A DNA stretch of 64,000 nucleotides from Coniochaeta sp. PMI_546 (GCA_021432605.1 MU271144.1:558001-622000), one strand, 5' to 3'. Positions 22,446 to 34,490 are shown, numbered from the stretch's first letter. The notes: generated by a model from the letters alone, not told the origin. Numbers and translations are program-made.

Positions 22446-23246
22446 ATGTCCGGCCACGGAAGTGACTGGATGCAGGAACTTGTTGAAAAATTTGAAGCGC
22501 TGAGATTAGAAGACAAGGGGGACAAGTGCAGCGGCGCCCCCTCTCCTATGGACATTGATCAAGAAATCGAAGGGAACATGGTCGTTAAGGTAGGGAGCAG
22601 CCTTGGCGTTCTTAACTTCTCCGCCAAAGACATGGCAGCGCCGAAGCGTGTCGGGAGCGAGCATTCTATCCCCCAGCCTGGGGAACTCCCCTTTGGACGC
22701 CTTGGCAAGACAGAGCTCGCACGCTTGGATAACCTCGCCCGCAGGCTCCTCGGGGACGACCCAATCCGCTGCTTCGCTGACAATCTCGAGAAGACGATGC
22801 CGGCCTGGATAACGTTGCTCAACATAACGTCGATACCACCCAATACGGCTAGCTCCGATCCCAGCATTGTCGGCGCATTTAAAGCAGTGGATAGCGTGAT
22901 CTGCGGACGCCGAGCTAGCTCCCTCCTACGCAGGCTAGCGTATGTCCAGCTTATGCGGCTCTTTGGATCTCTAGAAGCCATCATAGAAGCGGAGCGCCAG
23001 AAGGGCCGCCACCATGCCGTTGGCCACGGTAACGCAAGTGTCGCTGTTGACATCTACATCGGCGCTCAGGAATCGGCAACAGGACTCAAGCTCAGGAATG
23101 GGATAGTGAAACAGCGCAGGCGGGCTGCCAAGCGTGGGTTGGCGATGTCAGGGCCATCGCCGCTCTTTCTCCTCCTCTATTCCGACGCGGCTGAGTCCCT
23201 CCTGTACGGTCTACCCTTTCCAAGGTGCAGGCGAGCTGGAGGCTAA
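22446..23246 (+). CDS. Unrecognised protein, 266 residues
   Basis: Open frame with normal codon bias starting at ATG 22446 (MSGHGSDWMQELVEKF). The frame continues upstream without an ATG until 22269, so an earlier start or an upstream exon is possible. The region LGKTELARLDNLARRLLGDD followed by a long, mostly helical stretch is soluble in character. No motif is recognised. The C-terminal half is rich in Leu and Arg. It is GC-rich, unlike the damaged block to its right, and shows no sign of RIP. Confidence 0.5.
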   Translation: MSGHGSDWMQELVEKFEALRLEDKGDKCSGAPSPMDIDQEIEGNMVVKVGSSLGVLNFSAKDMAAPKRVGSEHSIPQPGELPFGRLGKTELARLDNLARRLLGDDPIRCFADNLEKTMPAWITLLNITSIPPNTASSDPSIVGAFKAVDSVICGRRASSLLRRLAYVQLMRLFGSLEAIIEAERQKGRHHAVGHGNASVAVDIYIGAQESATGLKLRNGIVKQRRRAAKRGLAMSGPSPLFLLLYSDAAESLLYGLPFPRCRRAGG

Positions 23247-23525
23247 CTTTCTAGGAACGACCTCAGAACGAAAATCACAACCTTGCGCCTGGTCGCGACG
23301 AGAATCCAGCGGGACTGTCCGGATGTACTCATCCAGATATGCACGCATCTCACCGGAGCGGCAGACTCCGCGGCGAGGCGCCAGCCTCCGCCAAGCGTGG
23401 AGGATATCACCGCGCATATAAGGCATTGTTTTGCCTCGATTCATTTCAGATGCCCTGACCTGGCCGTGAGCTGAATATCGGGCCGCATCGGGGTTGGGGT
23501 GTTGCAAGGGATTTGGGCATTCCAG

Positions 23526-23990
23526 CGGTTTGGGTGTTGCGGTGGACTTGGATACTGCGGTGGAGCCTCGGTGGCGGTGATTTGGGTGTTGCGGGGGATT
23601 TGGATATTGCAGTGGAGCCTCGGTGGTTGTGATTTGGGTGTTGCGGTGGACTTGGATATTGCGGTGCAGCCTCGGTGGCTGTGATTTGGGTGTTGCGGGG
23701 GATTTGGATATTGCAGTGGAGCCTCGGTGGCTGTGATTGGGTGTTGAGGTGGACTTGGATATTGCGGTGCAGCCTCGGTGGCTGTGATTTGGGTGTTGCG
23801 GGGGATTTGTACGTTGCGGGGCCTGGTGGCGGTGATTTGGGTGTTGCGTGGGATTTGGACATTGCGGCGGTGGCGGTGATTTGGGTGTTGCGGTGGACTT
23901 GGACGTTGCGGGGCCTGGTGGGGGTGATTTGGGTGTTGCTGGGGATTTGTTGCGGTGGGGCGTTTGTGTGGCTGTACTTTCGGTGTTGCG
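23526..23990. repeat. Minisatellite, unit about 52 bp
   Basis: The word GATTTGGGTGTTGC recurs at about 23579, 23631, 23683, 23786, 23833, 23878 and 23926, with a variant near 23734. The spacing is 51-52 bases in the left part and 45-48 in the right, giving eight or nine units. The strand is G-rich. On the minus strand the array reads as a His/Pro/Asn-rich open frame, which I treat as an artefact of the repeat. Confidence 0.9.
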
Positions 23991-24369
23991 GGGGATTGGA
24001 TGATACAGTGGGGTGGATGCAGTGACTCTGGGGTTGCAGGGCTTCATTTTCGGGCTAAGGTTAGTCCTACCTCTAATGACCAAACCGCCTGGTGTCTATA
24101 GCAAACACATGAGTTCCCCTCTTCCGCGCCGGACGGTCTGGTTTCATTTCAAAGCGAGTGTCGAGGTAGAGGTGCCTTCAGTGGGCCGACGCCACGAGTT
24201 GATCCTGGCTTCGTACCACGGGGTGCCGAGATGGGGGTCGCTGCCGTCGAGCAGGCAAGCGGTGGCAGGGAAGTCAGTACGCTTGCGGCCGCCGTCAAGT
24301 GTGAGGCCTAAGAGACTGACGCCTACGTAAAGCGATACCATCCAGAATAGACGAGGAAATCTCAACTTC

Positions 24370-24790
24370 ACATTACAGGTACAACAACCAGAAGAGGAGC
24401 ACGACTACTAGGCGTCGCCCTGTCTCGGTACAGATGTACTATTCCATGCCACTCACCACATAAACAGTATTGAAAAGCTTCATGCTGCACACTTCCCTTG
24501 ATACCGGCTTCTGCAGCAACCAATGAGGTCTCGCTGCAGATGCAACTCACCAACAGCTTTGCGTGTCAGGAGACCAGGTAGGTGCAGGATTTCCATGCAG
24601 TGGCCGACTGTTATGGCGCATCCTGTGTCTACAGGTATTGGATTTTACATTTTTCGTCCACGTTCTCGGCACATCTTTCGTGCACAATTCCGCGCATCGG
24701 ACTCCCCAAACCTTGCAGGTGCAACAAACAGAAGAGGAATGGGTTTACTTGGCGTCGCCCTGTCTCTCTACCGTGTAAATGTGCTCGCTT
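24370..24790. repeat. Pair of related sequence blocks
   Basis: The blocks at about 24374-24430 and 24714-24775 share CAGGT(A/G)CAACAA(C/A)CAGAAGAGG, then, after a less similar stretch, GGCGTCGCCCTGTCTC. They lie 340 bases apart in the same orientation. A third, weaker relative may lie near 27035-27090 (TACGACAAGATTGGGACC... then GGCGCCGCCCTGCCTTTC). No coding function is recognised. Confidence 0.5.
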
Positions 24791-25136
24791 TATCATATAT
24801 TGGTACTCTCTGCCCACTTACTTGCGCTGGGTTCGCAACACAGAAGTTGTGCGGGGTCGCAAGTCGACAGCTCGCTTGCAGGTTCCTCATGCCGGTTCCT
24901 CATGTGCTCTACTTGCGTCTCATGGCCAAGTGTGGGAGGGGTAACGTCGACACCCTCGACACTTGCTAGATTTCAATTAAAGCTCAAGTTATCCCATAAA
25001 TAGTGGTAGATTCTTGAAGTTTTGACCTGATTTCGCAACTCGACAGTATCGACGATCAAATAACTTAACCTACCCTTCCAGCTCAGACGGCATTGACCAT
25101 AACCACGCACTGGCCTATAAGCAGTCGCTTTTCAAC

Positions 25137-25319
25137 ATGTGCGAGCGTCAATTCCACAAGAAAAAGTACATCAACTGTACAAACAGCCCAAAACACGTTG
25201 TTGAAGAAACAGTAATTGTTCCTTGCAAGGATGCTGGCACCTCTGCCTGCACTGGATTCAACGACAATCACTCCTTTGGGAGCAGCAACGTCCACGGTGG
25301 GATCTGTCCCAAGTGCTGA
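25137..25319 (+). CDS. Short cysteine-rich ORF, 60 residues
   Basis: Starts MCERQFHKKKYINC and ends GGICPKC, with six cysteines in 60 residues and paired Cys at the C-terminus. There is no signal peptide, so if expressed it would be an intracellular metal-binding or regulatory peptide. Small Cys-rich proteins of this layout occur in fungi, but no family can be named, and the minus strand is also open here. Confidence 0.3.
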   Translation: MCERQFHKKKYINCTNSPKHVVEETVIVPCKDAGTSACTGFNDNHSFGSSNVHGGICPKC

Positions 25320-25699
25320 GCCAAAGAGGGTGAGAATGTTTTGGGGAAGTGTGGGCATATCTGTATTTACGGGGGATACCTGTGGATTCAAGGGCAGTGG
25401 AGGACCAGAGTGCATAACAAACATTCATTACATTGGGAAGGAAAGGGGGTTTCAGGCGGAGGGCTGTTTTCCAGAAACTGGATCATTCCTTCCGCTACAC
25501 CTCTCTGAGACAGACACCAGACTCAGTGGCATACAACCGTAGAAGGATCGCCAAAGGTAGACGCTATGTTTACAAAGGCGCACTAAAGATCAGCCGCTTT
25601 CCCCACCTAACGTGTTGTCCCCATTGCTCTCCACCTGAAATTTAGAAACCTGCTCCTCCACCTCGGTCAAATCACATCACTACGCAACTCTCTTCGGCC

Positions 25700-26527
25700 A
25701 TGGACGCTTTCCAATTTCAGCCTTGGTTTCCCAGGGGAATCCAACATTTCATTGCCGCTGGTGCTAGCAATTACGTCGCTGTTTTTGATGAGCACACCGT
25801 CCTAAAATTTCCCATTGTACCACCTCAAGACGAGGATGTCTACACAGAGGAAGGACGGGCCTACCGGAGGAACTTTAGACAGCGCACCTTGAAAGGCCTG
25901 GAGAGCGAAGAGAAGATACTCACGACATTGGGACATCATCCTCGGATCATTCTGCTAAGGCACCAGAAGCACGAAGCTGGCCTCCTGCTTGAATATATGC
26001 CAAATGGCTCCGTGGAAAGATATCTGCGAGATATAGACCCCGACACATCACTTGAACAGAGATTGAAATGGGCGCGTCAAGCCGCGGAAGGCCTCGCTTA
26101 TATCCACTCAAAAAACGTCCTCCATTGTGACATAAGCCTGGGGAATCTTCTCCTGGACTCCGACCTGAACATCAAACTGAGCGACTTTCAAGGGAGACTC
26201 CTACATCCTGACGGAACTGTTCTTATTGATGGCGGTGCAGCCGACAGCACCATGTCTTCGATGCCGCGACTAGATCGGAACTATTGTGACTATAAGACCG
26301 ACATTTTCGCTTTGGGAACAGCCATCTATATGATGATGGAAGGTCATCCGCCCTTCGCTGACCTGGACCCTGTGGATGACGAGGACGAGATCCAAAGACG
26401 TTTTAAGGACGGCGAGTTTCCGGCCCTGGATGAGTACTGGGGTGGTGATGTAATTCGGAAATGCTGGACGGGAGGTTACCAGTCGGCCACCGAGGTTGTG
26501 CAAGATTTGCAGAAATTGACCGGCTGA
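25700..26527 (+). CDS. Fungal protein kinase-like protein, apparently intact
   Basis: Single-exon gene of 275 residues. VLKF (K36) is in the position of the ATP-anchoring lysine, LLLEYMPNGSVERYL forms the hinge, and HCDISLGNLLL (142-152) is the catalytic loop with HCD in place of HRD. SDFQG (161-165) stands where DFG is expected. DIFALGTAIYMMMEGHPPF is the helix-F region and IRKCWTGGYQSATEVVQDL the C-terminal lobe. The glycine-rich loop is weak (AAGASNYVAVF). This fits the small lineage-expanded fungal kinases, many of unknown substrate. The asparagine and both aspartates needed for catalysis are present, so activity is plausible. A damaged relative lies at 62.1 kb. Confidence 0.85.
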   Translation: MDAFQFQPWFPRGIQHFIAAGASNYVAVFDEHTVLKFPIVPPQDEDVYTEEGRAYRRNFRQRTLKGLESEEKILTTLGHHPRIILLRHQKHEAGLLLEYMPNGSVERYLRDIDPDTSLEQRLKWARQAAEGLAYIHSKNVLHCDISLGNLLLDSDLNIKLSDFQGRLLHPDGTVLIDGGAADSTMSSMPRLDRNYCDYKTDIFALGTAIYMMMEGHPPFADLDPVDDEDEIQRRFKDGEFPALDEYWGGDVIRKCWTGGYQSATEVVQDLQKLTG

Positions 26528-27130
26528 CCTAACTGTGGCGGAGAAACAATGTTTTTCCAGGCTTTTTTGTGACGCATACTATATGGCATCTTACCGGTCC
26601 CTGTCAGCTAAGAACGGCTAGTTCTACACGGCCCGTCTCATGTTTCCTGGCAAGCAGATATAACTCCCAGGCCTTGGGCAATGCATGACCAGTTCTGGAC
26701 GATGGATATGGGAGGCACCCAACCTAGAACGAAACGTAACACATTGCCAAGGTGCTAAACATACCGCTGCATTCCCATAGGAGTAATGGCTGGGCAAAGC
26801 ATCACGACCATGACCCTCAAAGAATGCCTGAAGACCTGTGGCTTTGAAAGGGACAGAGCCGATGCTCTTGATGAAGTCCTCGAACCTATGGATATCGATG
26901 TACGTCTCGAAATAGACATCGCGCTTTGAGAGGATGTGCCAATCTCGCTTCGGCATTCGAGCCCATGGTCACGGATCAACAGGCTGACGTCTGTGTAGCT
27001 ACACCAGCACGGCCCGGCCCAGAAGCAGTAGGTCAACCGCGCATTACAGATACGACAAGATTGGGACCCCTTTACGCGGCGCCGCCCTGCCTTTCCGTCG
27101 GCATACATGTGTACACTTCTTCGCTCCATC
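26528..27130. other. Intergenic between kinase and Ulp1-like gene, tail-to-tail
   Basis: About 600 bases of normal composition. A minus-strand frame here has no recognised motif. It presumably contains both 3' ends. Confidence 0.4.
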
Positions 27131-29951
27131 TCATTGGACATCGTGTGCGTCCTTGCGCTGGGACCTGCGTGGCTTGGTCTTCGGTTGCATGGCATCCCTC
27201 TCAGCGGCCAGCCTCAGTAGACTGACTAATTCCTTGAGTAGCAATTCTGGATCCAGATCATCATCCCAACCACCAACCTCACGACCATTCATCCGCCGCC
27301 TGGCATTCCGTATCACCATCAAGCCACACGAGCTGGTGTCGTTCTGCTGGGGGCAGGGCTGGACTACGAGTTAGCATATCGGTCGGTCACGGATTTCTGC
27401 CACTTACTGCTTCCTCATAACCGAAGCCCAATCCCTTGAATTCCGCCTGGGCAAAATTAGCTCATATCCTACCTCTTGGATCAGTAATTCGTACCTCTAC
27501 CATTTCTCTAACGCGAGTGCGTCTTGGCCTGCCGCGGATAGTACTCCTGGTTACCATCGAGTTATAATGGTATATCATCCCCAACTGTTCATTGATCTCG
27601 AGTAGCGTATAGTGGTTCATGTCGAGGTTCAAGGGGCACAAATATACTTGCTTTCCTTTATCTCCTATTGAACGTCGGCATCCGTCGATTTCTTTTCTCT
27701 AGCGGCCGAATGGACGTTCGATAGATATAGTCTTGCCCTCCTTTTCTTCATCTAGGGGGATACTAAGCCCGTACTTTATATAAGATAGCTTGTCCGTCAG
27801 TTCTATAGCGGCAGCGATTAGCCACATGTCCAGCCACTTCCCGACCCGAAGCCTGTCTAGTGACTCAAAGGTCAATTCCACGGTATCGTATACTATAAAG
27901 GATTCAGTTTGGTTCGAGTCAGCCTTGTCGGACATCTGATATAGTATTGTAATCAGGCTGTCGGCGTCGGCGTCCAAAGAGACATGCTAAAGTTCGTTGT
28001 CAGATAGGCCCGAAAACAACGGACGCGAAATAGATCGTGACCTACGGTCTCGAGGCCAAACTTGGCTCGCAGTTCCGATACCTCCTCAACCGTCAATATG
28101 TTGCTTGACTCCAGTGACGAGAAGAAGAGAGCTAGGTTCGTTCGGCCTTCCTGGACGAGGACATTGACCTGCTCCTCTAAGAAAGGAAGTAGAACCTTCG
28201 TCCGTAAATCGGCTCGAAACTCTTTAGTAACTCTTCTCTCAAATTCATGGTCTGTTATTTTCTCGTAGTCCCTAAAATCTCTTAAATCAGCACTGACATA
28301 CCCATAGATAATAAGGGTCTTACCAGATCTTCCTTCGCAAGAGAATTCCGAAGCCGGCCTTAGAAACCATAGTACGTAGTTTATGCCCTTTGCTCACCTT
28401 ATCGGTGATCCGCCTCTTCCTCTAGGCAACGACGGCTTTTGAGACGTTAGTTATCTGGTTCGTGGAAAGACTGATTTCCTTGCTCCCTAGACCTAGCTTC
28501 CTCCTCTTTCCCGGCTCTTGGAAATTCATCTCTTCCAGGAGGTAGTCGAAGAATGGGGATACCACACGTTTCCGCGGTTTTCCTTTCTTTGTCAGAGGTG
28601 CGTCAAATAATACAAGCTGAGCATCATACCACGTAGAGCCACCTATATAGGCGATTATGTTCAATATAGTCGTTTTCTGAGAGCGAGCTTCGCCTACCTC
28701 GAGAAGACCAGCCCATATGTCGCCGGACCAAGCTGTCGGATCTACTACCATCCAAATTGTGCCGGATCGCGTTGCTTTAGTATCTGTTGGTATCGGCTCG
28801 ACACGAGCTTGCAGACTTTTGAGAATCGTAGCGTAGACTCCTATAGGTATATCATCCTGAGGGCCCCTTATTATAGCAATAGTATCAATCATCTCTACAA
28901 GGAAGTCTGCGAAGTTGAATGTGTATATAGGAGGACCGGGCGAAGGGCTTTCTGGCAGGACGACAAACAGGGCGGACCCGTCTACTCTCCGGATCTCCTC
29001 GGTTTTGGGTGATTGTTGCACATATCCGGTCTGAGCCTCTGGGGTCGATTGTATGACGTCCTACTTAGATTGGTACTGTTCTCGTTCGATCGATGACGCG
29101 GTACGCACATGTTCCTTCAGATCTTCAAGATCCTTTGGCTATGTCGGTAGGGGAATCTCGTCCCTTGGGTTCCCTGCCTCTGGCGCCGTTGTCGAATGCG
29201 CCTGTGGCTGCCCGTCTACAAGTTGCTCCGAGTGACCTTGCGCGGAGAGTATACCGTAGGCGGACAGAATTTCAACCTCCTGCTCTAGCTTTGGGGTAGG
29301 ACAAGGAGTAGACTCTTGGTCAAAGCATACCGGAGTCCCCGGGTGTGGAGACATAGCAGAGATCACGTCGCATTTGGTGTCAGCAACAGACTTGTAGGGA
29401 TGTGCCGCGGAATATTGGCTCTCCTCGACCAGCATGAGAGCAGGGAAACTGTTTTCGGGGAAGGCTGTCGAAGGCGATGGAAGCTCACCCAATGTGTCAG
29501 GCCAGTCATTAAGATCGCGGGGGGGTTTAGTAGGCTCCAGAGTTCCGCCTTCAGAAGCCGCTGGTCCACGAGTTGTTTCGGCCCCTAGCAGCTTGTCGCC
29601 TTCGGTTAATATAATATTGACCTTGCCTTTTCCCGCCTTAGACGGTCTAGGCGGACAGTACGAAGGGTCCGGTCTCTTTCTTCTTCCTCTCTGTCCGGAA
29701 GACGTCTCCGGCTCCTCGTCGTTATTATCCTTCCCGTTACCTTCTTAAAGGTACCTTGGAATTTCCTCCGCGAGGAACCGGGCGACGTCAGGGGCCTTTT
29801 GGCACAAAGTTCGTACGGCGATAGAGTACTAGAGATGGCGGTTGGCCTCTGTACTACAAGTTGTAGGAGTTTAGCTTACCTTAGGGAATATCTCAACCGA
29901 AGCCGCCTCGGAGACGAATTTCCTAAACAACTGTAATAGATCTCGAGCCAT
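27131..29951 (-). pseudogene. RIP-damaged gene with C-terminal Ulp1-type (C48) cysteine protease
   Basis: A large gene starts at ATG 29951 (MARDLLQLFRKFVSEAAS), with an early intron, and ends at 27131. Most of it reads in one frame but is broken by several in-frame stop codons that look like CAA/CAG-to-TAA/TAG changes. The C-terminus carries a Ulp1/SENP SUMO-protease core: RLRVGKWLDMWLI, then LNLDMNHYTLLEI (catalytic His), HYNSM where HYDSM is usual, and after an intron PQQNDTSSCGLMV (Gln and nucleophile Cys). The N-terminal two thirds is Pro/Ser/Glu-rich and unrecognised. The last exon (27131-27340) shows no RIP damage while the rest does. Such protease genes occur both as host genes and in some eukaryotic DNA transposons; no transposase part was recognised here. 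Confidence 0.75.
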
Positions 29952-32229
29952 CTCGCTCGTGTAATTGGGAGACTGGGAAGAGAGAGACTGACAAACCTAA
30001 CGATCATTGACATTTGGATCTGCTAGGAAATGAGGAGATGGAAAGTGACGGGGTCCTGGCTTTAAGTAGGGAACGTCAGGGAAGGGTACTGGTTCGTTAG
30101 ATTCCGCTGTCTCCTTTCCGCCTGACTTCCTATAGCCCGCCTTGAGGCCGTTTATATGAGAAGCGGCTGAGCGTTTCTAAACATAGCCTACGATATCCTA
30201 AGGCGGCCGGTCGTTGTGGTCTTAATCAAGTGTTAGAGTGGATCTTCGAGCTGATTTTGCTGGATGAGAAAGGATGCTCGGGGCCGTAGACCTTCGTAGG
30301 AGGTGTTAGGAAAGAGGCCATGGACGGTCCGTATAGGAATGTGCATTTCAGTGCTCTGGAGAACCGAAACGCCTCGTACGTCGCTACCTTGGATACCAAA
30401 TCTCCTCGAAGCAACGGCAGGACAATAGGCCTTTAGCGAGACGACCAATACTTCCATACCCCTTGCCGTACTTCCGCCGGGGCCACAAAGTTGCAGACGC
30501 TGGTGTTATAATAAATAAATGGCCTTCGTCTCTTCCCTTTATTACCGAGGCGGTCCGGGGGAACTCTATCGCGAACCGCCGCCCTAATTCCGTAACGATA
30601 TAGTACTCGTCACGGTCTGCCTTATTATCGAGGACAACCTATATATATTTGACCGAGTATCATACATACCTGGGACGCGGTATCCGTTATATGACCGGCC
30701 GAGATATCTAACCTTGCTGGCTACGCAAAGTCGCGTATCTACCATTCATGCCCCTATACTCCTTCCTTCCTCCGACCTGCTAGGCTACATCTGCAACAGG
30801 GTTTGAGGTTCAGCTCATCGTAGTTGACGCTTGACCGCCAACCAATCTTGCCAAGGCCCTCCTGATGCTCCAAGCAATATCAGGAAGGTATCATTACTTC
30901 GGGTACACCCGAGTAGTAGCCTCGCCCAGACATACGAATGGACGTACCATTATAGCCTCACACCGGTCAGATACAAGGCCGCTGAAGGTTTGGTAAGCTC
31001 CTTCCTATTGCCGTCAAGGGGCCACGATAACGTCGACCTACCATCCTATAACTGACATCCGGTATTTTAATATCCAACTATCTGGATATTCAGTCTTTAT
31101 TGGTAATGACTCCGGGATGTCTCATACGTTCCTTAGGCCGTAACAATCACTGATGTCGAGGAGTACCAACTGTCCGTCTATCTTATAGGAGATATTCTTA
31201 GCCAGCCTTATGCCGGCTATAACTTGTGGCCAGCGGCTGGACATCTCAATACGAGTAACGTAACGCTCTATTACAGAGTTAGCTATCTATTAGCTAGTAT
31301 ATATCGTATTGGTAAACTTTATACATATATAACGGTAGTACGAGGTAGAATGTACGGCGCGGGTCCGTTCTGACGATCTGCCTCGTCATGCTTTCGTAAT
31401 ACCTGGGAGAGACCCTTGGCTACGCTTCCTTAGAGCCTCCTTATAGCCATGAAGGTTTCGGCAATCTAGCTATGGATATAAATACCTATATATCTCTATC
31501 CATTACCCTCTGTTACGGGATAGAACTCAGGCCCTCCTATCACGCCTTTCTACCACTTACCGAGGCTTCTGAACTCCGTTACCGATTCTATCTCCGAAGG
31601 TTACCTTCCTAAGTTCCGATCCAAGAACAATGAGTTTGATTAGAGGTTTTCCAAATGCTTCTAGCACGATAGATATCTATAGAAGTACGGAAAGTATTGA
31701 AGACGAAATAGTCGTCTATCTCGATCGGTATATGAGTATTAAACTTGTTTACGTTTTCTTAAAGCTCCCAAGCTAATTACAACCTAGCTATAGACAACCT
31801 TACCCAATACGACTCGGTAAGACGGGTGATTATCGACGATAGTGGCAGGTTGAGACCTGTTTTCTGGTGTCAACTTGATTATGACGTCTGGTGGAAATTC
31901 GGGGAGCTGGATACGGCGGATAAGTTGGGGATATATAGTAGTTTCTAGGATAACGGCGGTTGGGAGGGCGTATTTTCGAAAAACCAAGGGGCAATATATA
32001 GCCTACGTACGTCTCTTAGTGAATCCCGAGCCGTTAGTATTATAGGTATGGCTAGGAGTAGGGAAGAGCTTATAGTTCGCGTAAAGGCGCAAGTAGCGAA
32101 GGTTATGCCGTAGACGGAAGTGGAACAAGTATAGTGCTTGCGAAACATGGTTTAAGAGTACCTCAAGAGCTACCGATTTGGAGACCTACTAGATATAGGA
32201 CCTAACAATCTCTAAGATAAGGCGGCGTA
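29952..32229. other. RIP-damaged AT-rich stretch with unrecognised coding remnants
   Basis: TpA-rich sequence with stops in all frames. Protein-like pieces persist on the minus strand: around 31110-31260 (IAGIRLAKNISYK, then DGQLVLLDISDCYG) and around 30830-31010 (TFSGLVSDRCEAIMV). A third piece at 31790-31990 has PEFPPDVIIKLTPEN. The LVLLDISD piece is loosely like the end of a kinase catalytic loop, but this is too weak to name. Confidence 0.35.
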
Positions 32230-34490
32230 ATATTACGGAATATTCGTGGAAAATTCACTCCCTCTCTTTATACCTAGATTAGTGCGAATATATATTTGTG
32301 TTGTGACCTCGAGAAAGATATATGGAGTGCTAATATGTAGCCTCGCGACTCCTTGGGTATTAATTGAAAGTGAGCACCTAAGCATGACACGTAACTCGCA
32401 TCCAACCCCTCCCCTTAGGCTAGGTAGCTTACATAGTGAAAGGTCGAAGGTCGGAACGTTATCGTCTGAGTCTACTAGAGGGCCGTAGAAAGTCGCCGTT
32501 ATCGAGGTAGACGCGTTCCGCCCGTAATATTCCTTTGCCATTCTAACTACTCACTCGGGCGCTGACGCCGTATAGAAAAAGTGAAGTCTCCTCCAGATCT
32601 ATGTCTAGTTTATGCAATGTGCTATCAAATATCAGATAACATGTAAACGAACGTTATCGTCATAGCTTTCCGGACGCTCGGGCCGTCGGGCTCTCCTTCT
32701 GAGACGCATCGTAGGGATAGCTAGCGATCTGTAGCTCGGCTTATTAGCGCTATAATTCGGTCGGTATTCAGCTTCTATAAATTCGATAGGCTAGTTCTTT
32801 GAGGTATTGCGAATTACCGAGGCCCTCCTCTCATCCGTAAATAAACGGTTACCATATATTACAATAGTTAGTATAGACCAAAGCGAAGGGAGGGGTCCCA
32901 TACCAATAACAATATACTTGTTTGGTAAGAGGATCTTATGGCTTAAGGATTTCTCGAACGAGAACGGGACCTCCGCCTCGGCTACCGTCTAGTTTAGCTT
33001 GGGATAGACGGCGGACTAGTAAGGGTATTCCTAAAAGGGAAGATTCTTCTTTCGCTCATTGGGATAGATATACCAGATAAGTAACATCAAACCCCTCGGA
33101 TCGAGGTCCTAGAAGGCTCTAAGCTGGTCAACAACCTATAATTCCTGATTATTATACTCCAACCTCTATAATAAGTTAACGCGGCGCGTGGAGTCCCGGA
33201 ATACAGGTACGGTATTCAGGTCGGTAGCTAAGCCGATAGTAGGATTTGAGTTCGAATCAAATTGGCTACGGATAGAGTCGTCGTGGTTTTTACGTACTGT
33301 TAAGTGTAACGCCATAGGAAGAATAGATATTATACCTACCCCTTTAGCCGTAAAGATTATAGTTTCGTACTCATATAGTCGCAAATCCTGTCCGTAGGGA
33401 CCGTCTAGCAATACCCTATCGCTTACCTTGATTGTTCCGAGTATTCGTAGATACCGGCTTTGCTGTCCTACGAGAATATGGAAATCAATCGTTTTGCCAA
33501 TAACAGTTTGCTTCGCGTCGTTCTATAGTATTATAACCGCGCTATTACGTAGCAGGTCGTAGTTGAAATATAAGCCTGGAAGGTAAATATAGAAATAATT
33601 GCCCGGGAATATAGATACGGGCCGTTGTATTTTGAGCTACAACCGGGTTATATGTTCATCCTCGTTAGTCTACTTCTCTATCATAGTAACTATACGCTAG
33701 CGTACAAAAACACGATAGACGTATAATAGAAGCTATAAGCCGTAGGCGACAAAGACGAGTACCTCGTACAAGAAGCTCTATACGAGTAGGATATACCAGA
33801 CCAAACCTGTTATTCCGGCGATATAGAGAATACGGTATACGTTACGAAAGGCCCCTCCCAATTTGCGTCTCGTATACGGCATAGACAAAATGAGGAGGGC
33901 TAGGAAACTAGCTGCCGCCTGGAATCTAACTGTTAGCTTAGGATAGTCTTAGCGAGAAAGGGCAATTTACGATGTAACTAGATATGGCGATAGGATCAAA
34001 GGCGTGGCGCTACGCCGCGGAAATAGAACCGAAGACGGCGTGGACCAAAGCTTCTACGACCGCTATACGGCCTATCTAGTAATAGGCAACGTAATACGAG
34101 GGGCGAGATACCCTAATAATATTAGCGATGCGGTTCGTCCGGCCTCCGAGTAGTAACGGAATCAAGTTGATAGTAGAGGCCAGAACCGTGCTGCTGGCGA
34201 TAGTTGTTCTTCTTGTGGCTTATATAGCTATTACGGCGCTATTGCCGCCGATATATAGTAATAGTAGAAAAAGTTCAAGACCGGTATAGCCGTTGAAGAG
34301 GTATAGGCGGGTGAAGCCTTGAAAGCGTTGGTACCGGAGCTTGGTAATGTTGGAATGGAAGCGGGGTACAATATGCCGTCGGAACAAGCCGTAGAAGCGC
34401 GGGAGTACCGCTACGGCCTATAGCGCGTTGAAGCCGATAGAGTAATATGCGAAGGCGTCTATCATATAAGTATACCTAAGCAGCTTTTTG
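32230..34490 (-). pseudogene. Ferric reductase (NOX/FRE-type flavocytochrome), RIP-damaged
   Basis: Read right to left, the damaged frame gives the heme-binding membrane core (SSTVLASTINLIPLLLGG, then a His-containing IGRIAVVEALVHAVF), which is typical of ferric reductase transmembrane domains. The FAD-domain mark PGQLFLYLPG follows. Then comes the NAD-binding stretch LLDGPYGQDLRLYEYETIIF-TAKGVGI near 33350, close to the LDGPYG...AKGIGI of fungal metalloreductases. Several in-frame stop codons, mostly TAG at likely CAG sites, make it a pseudogene. An intact protein would move electrons across a membrane to reduce Fe(III) or Cu(II). Ferric reductases are frequent cargo of the giant fungal Starship elements. 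Both ends are approximate. Confidence 0.8.

Noticed and set aside
23211-24083. 290-codon minus-strand frame rich in Pro, His and Asn
   Set aside because: It is the translation of the 52-bp minisatellite; no unique domain and no start context.
30600-31260. Minus-strand piece LVLLDISD resembling a kinase catalytic segment
   Set aside because: Too short and without the HRD-type loop or nucleotide-binding lysine nearby; left as an unrecognised remnant.
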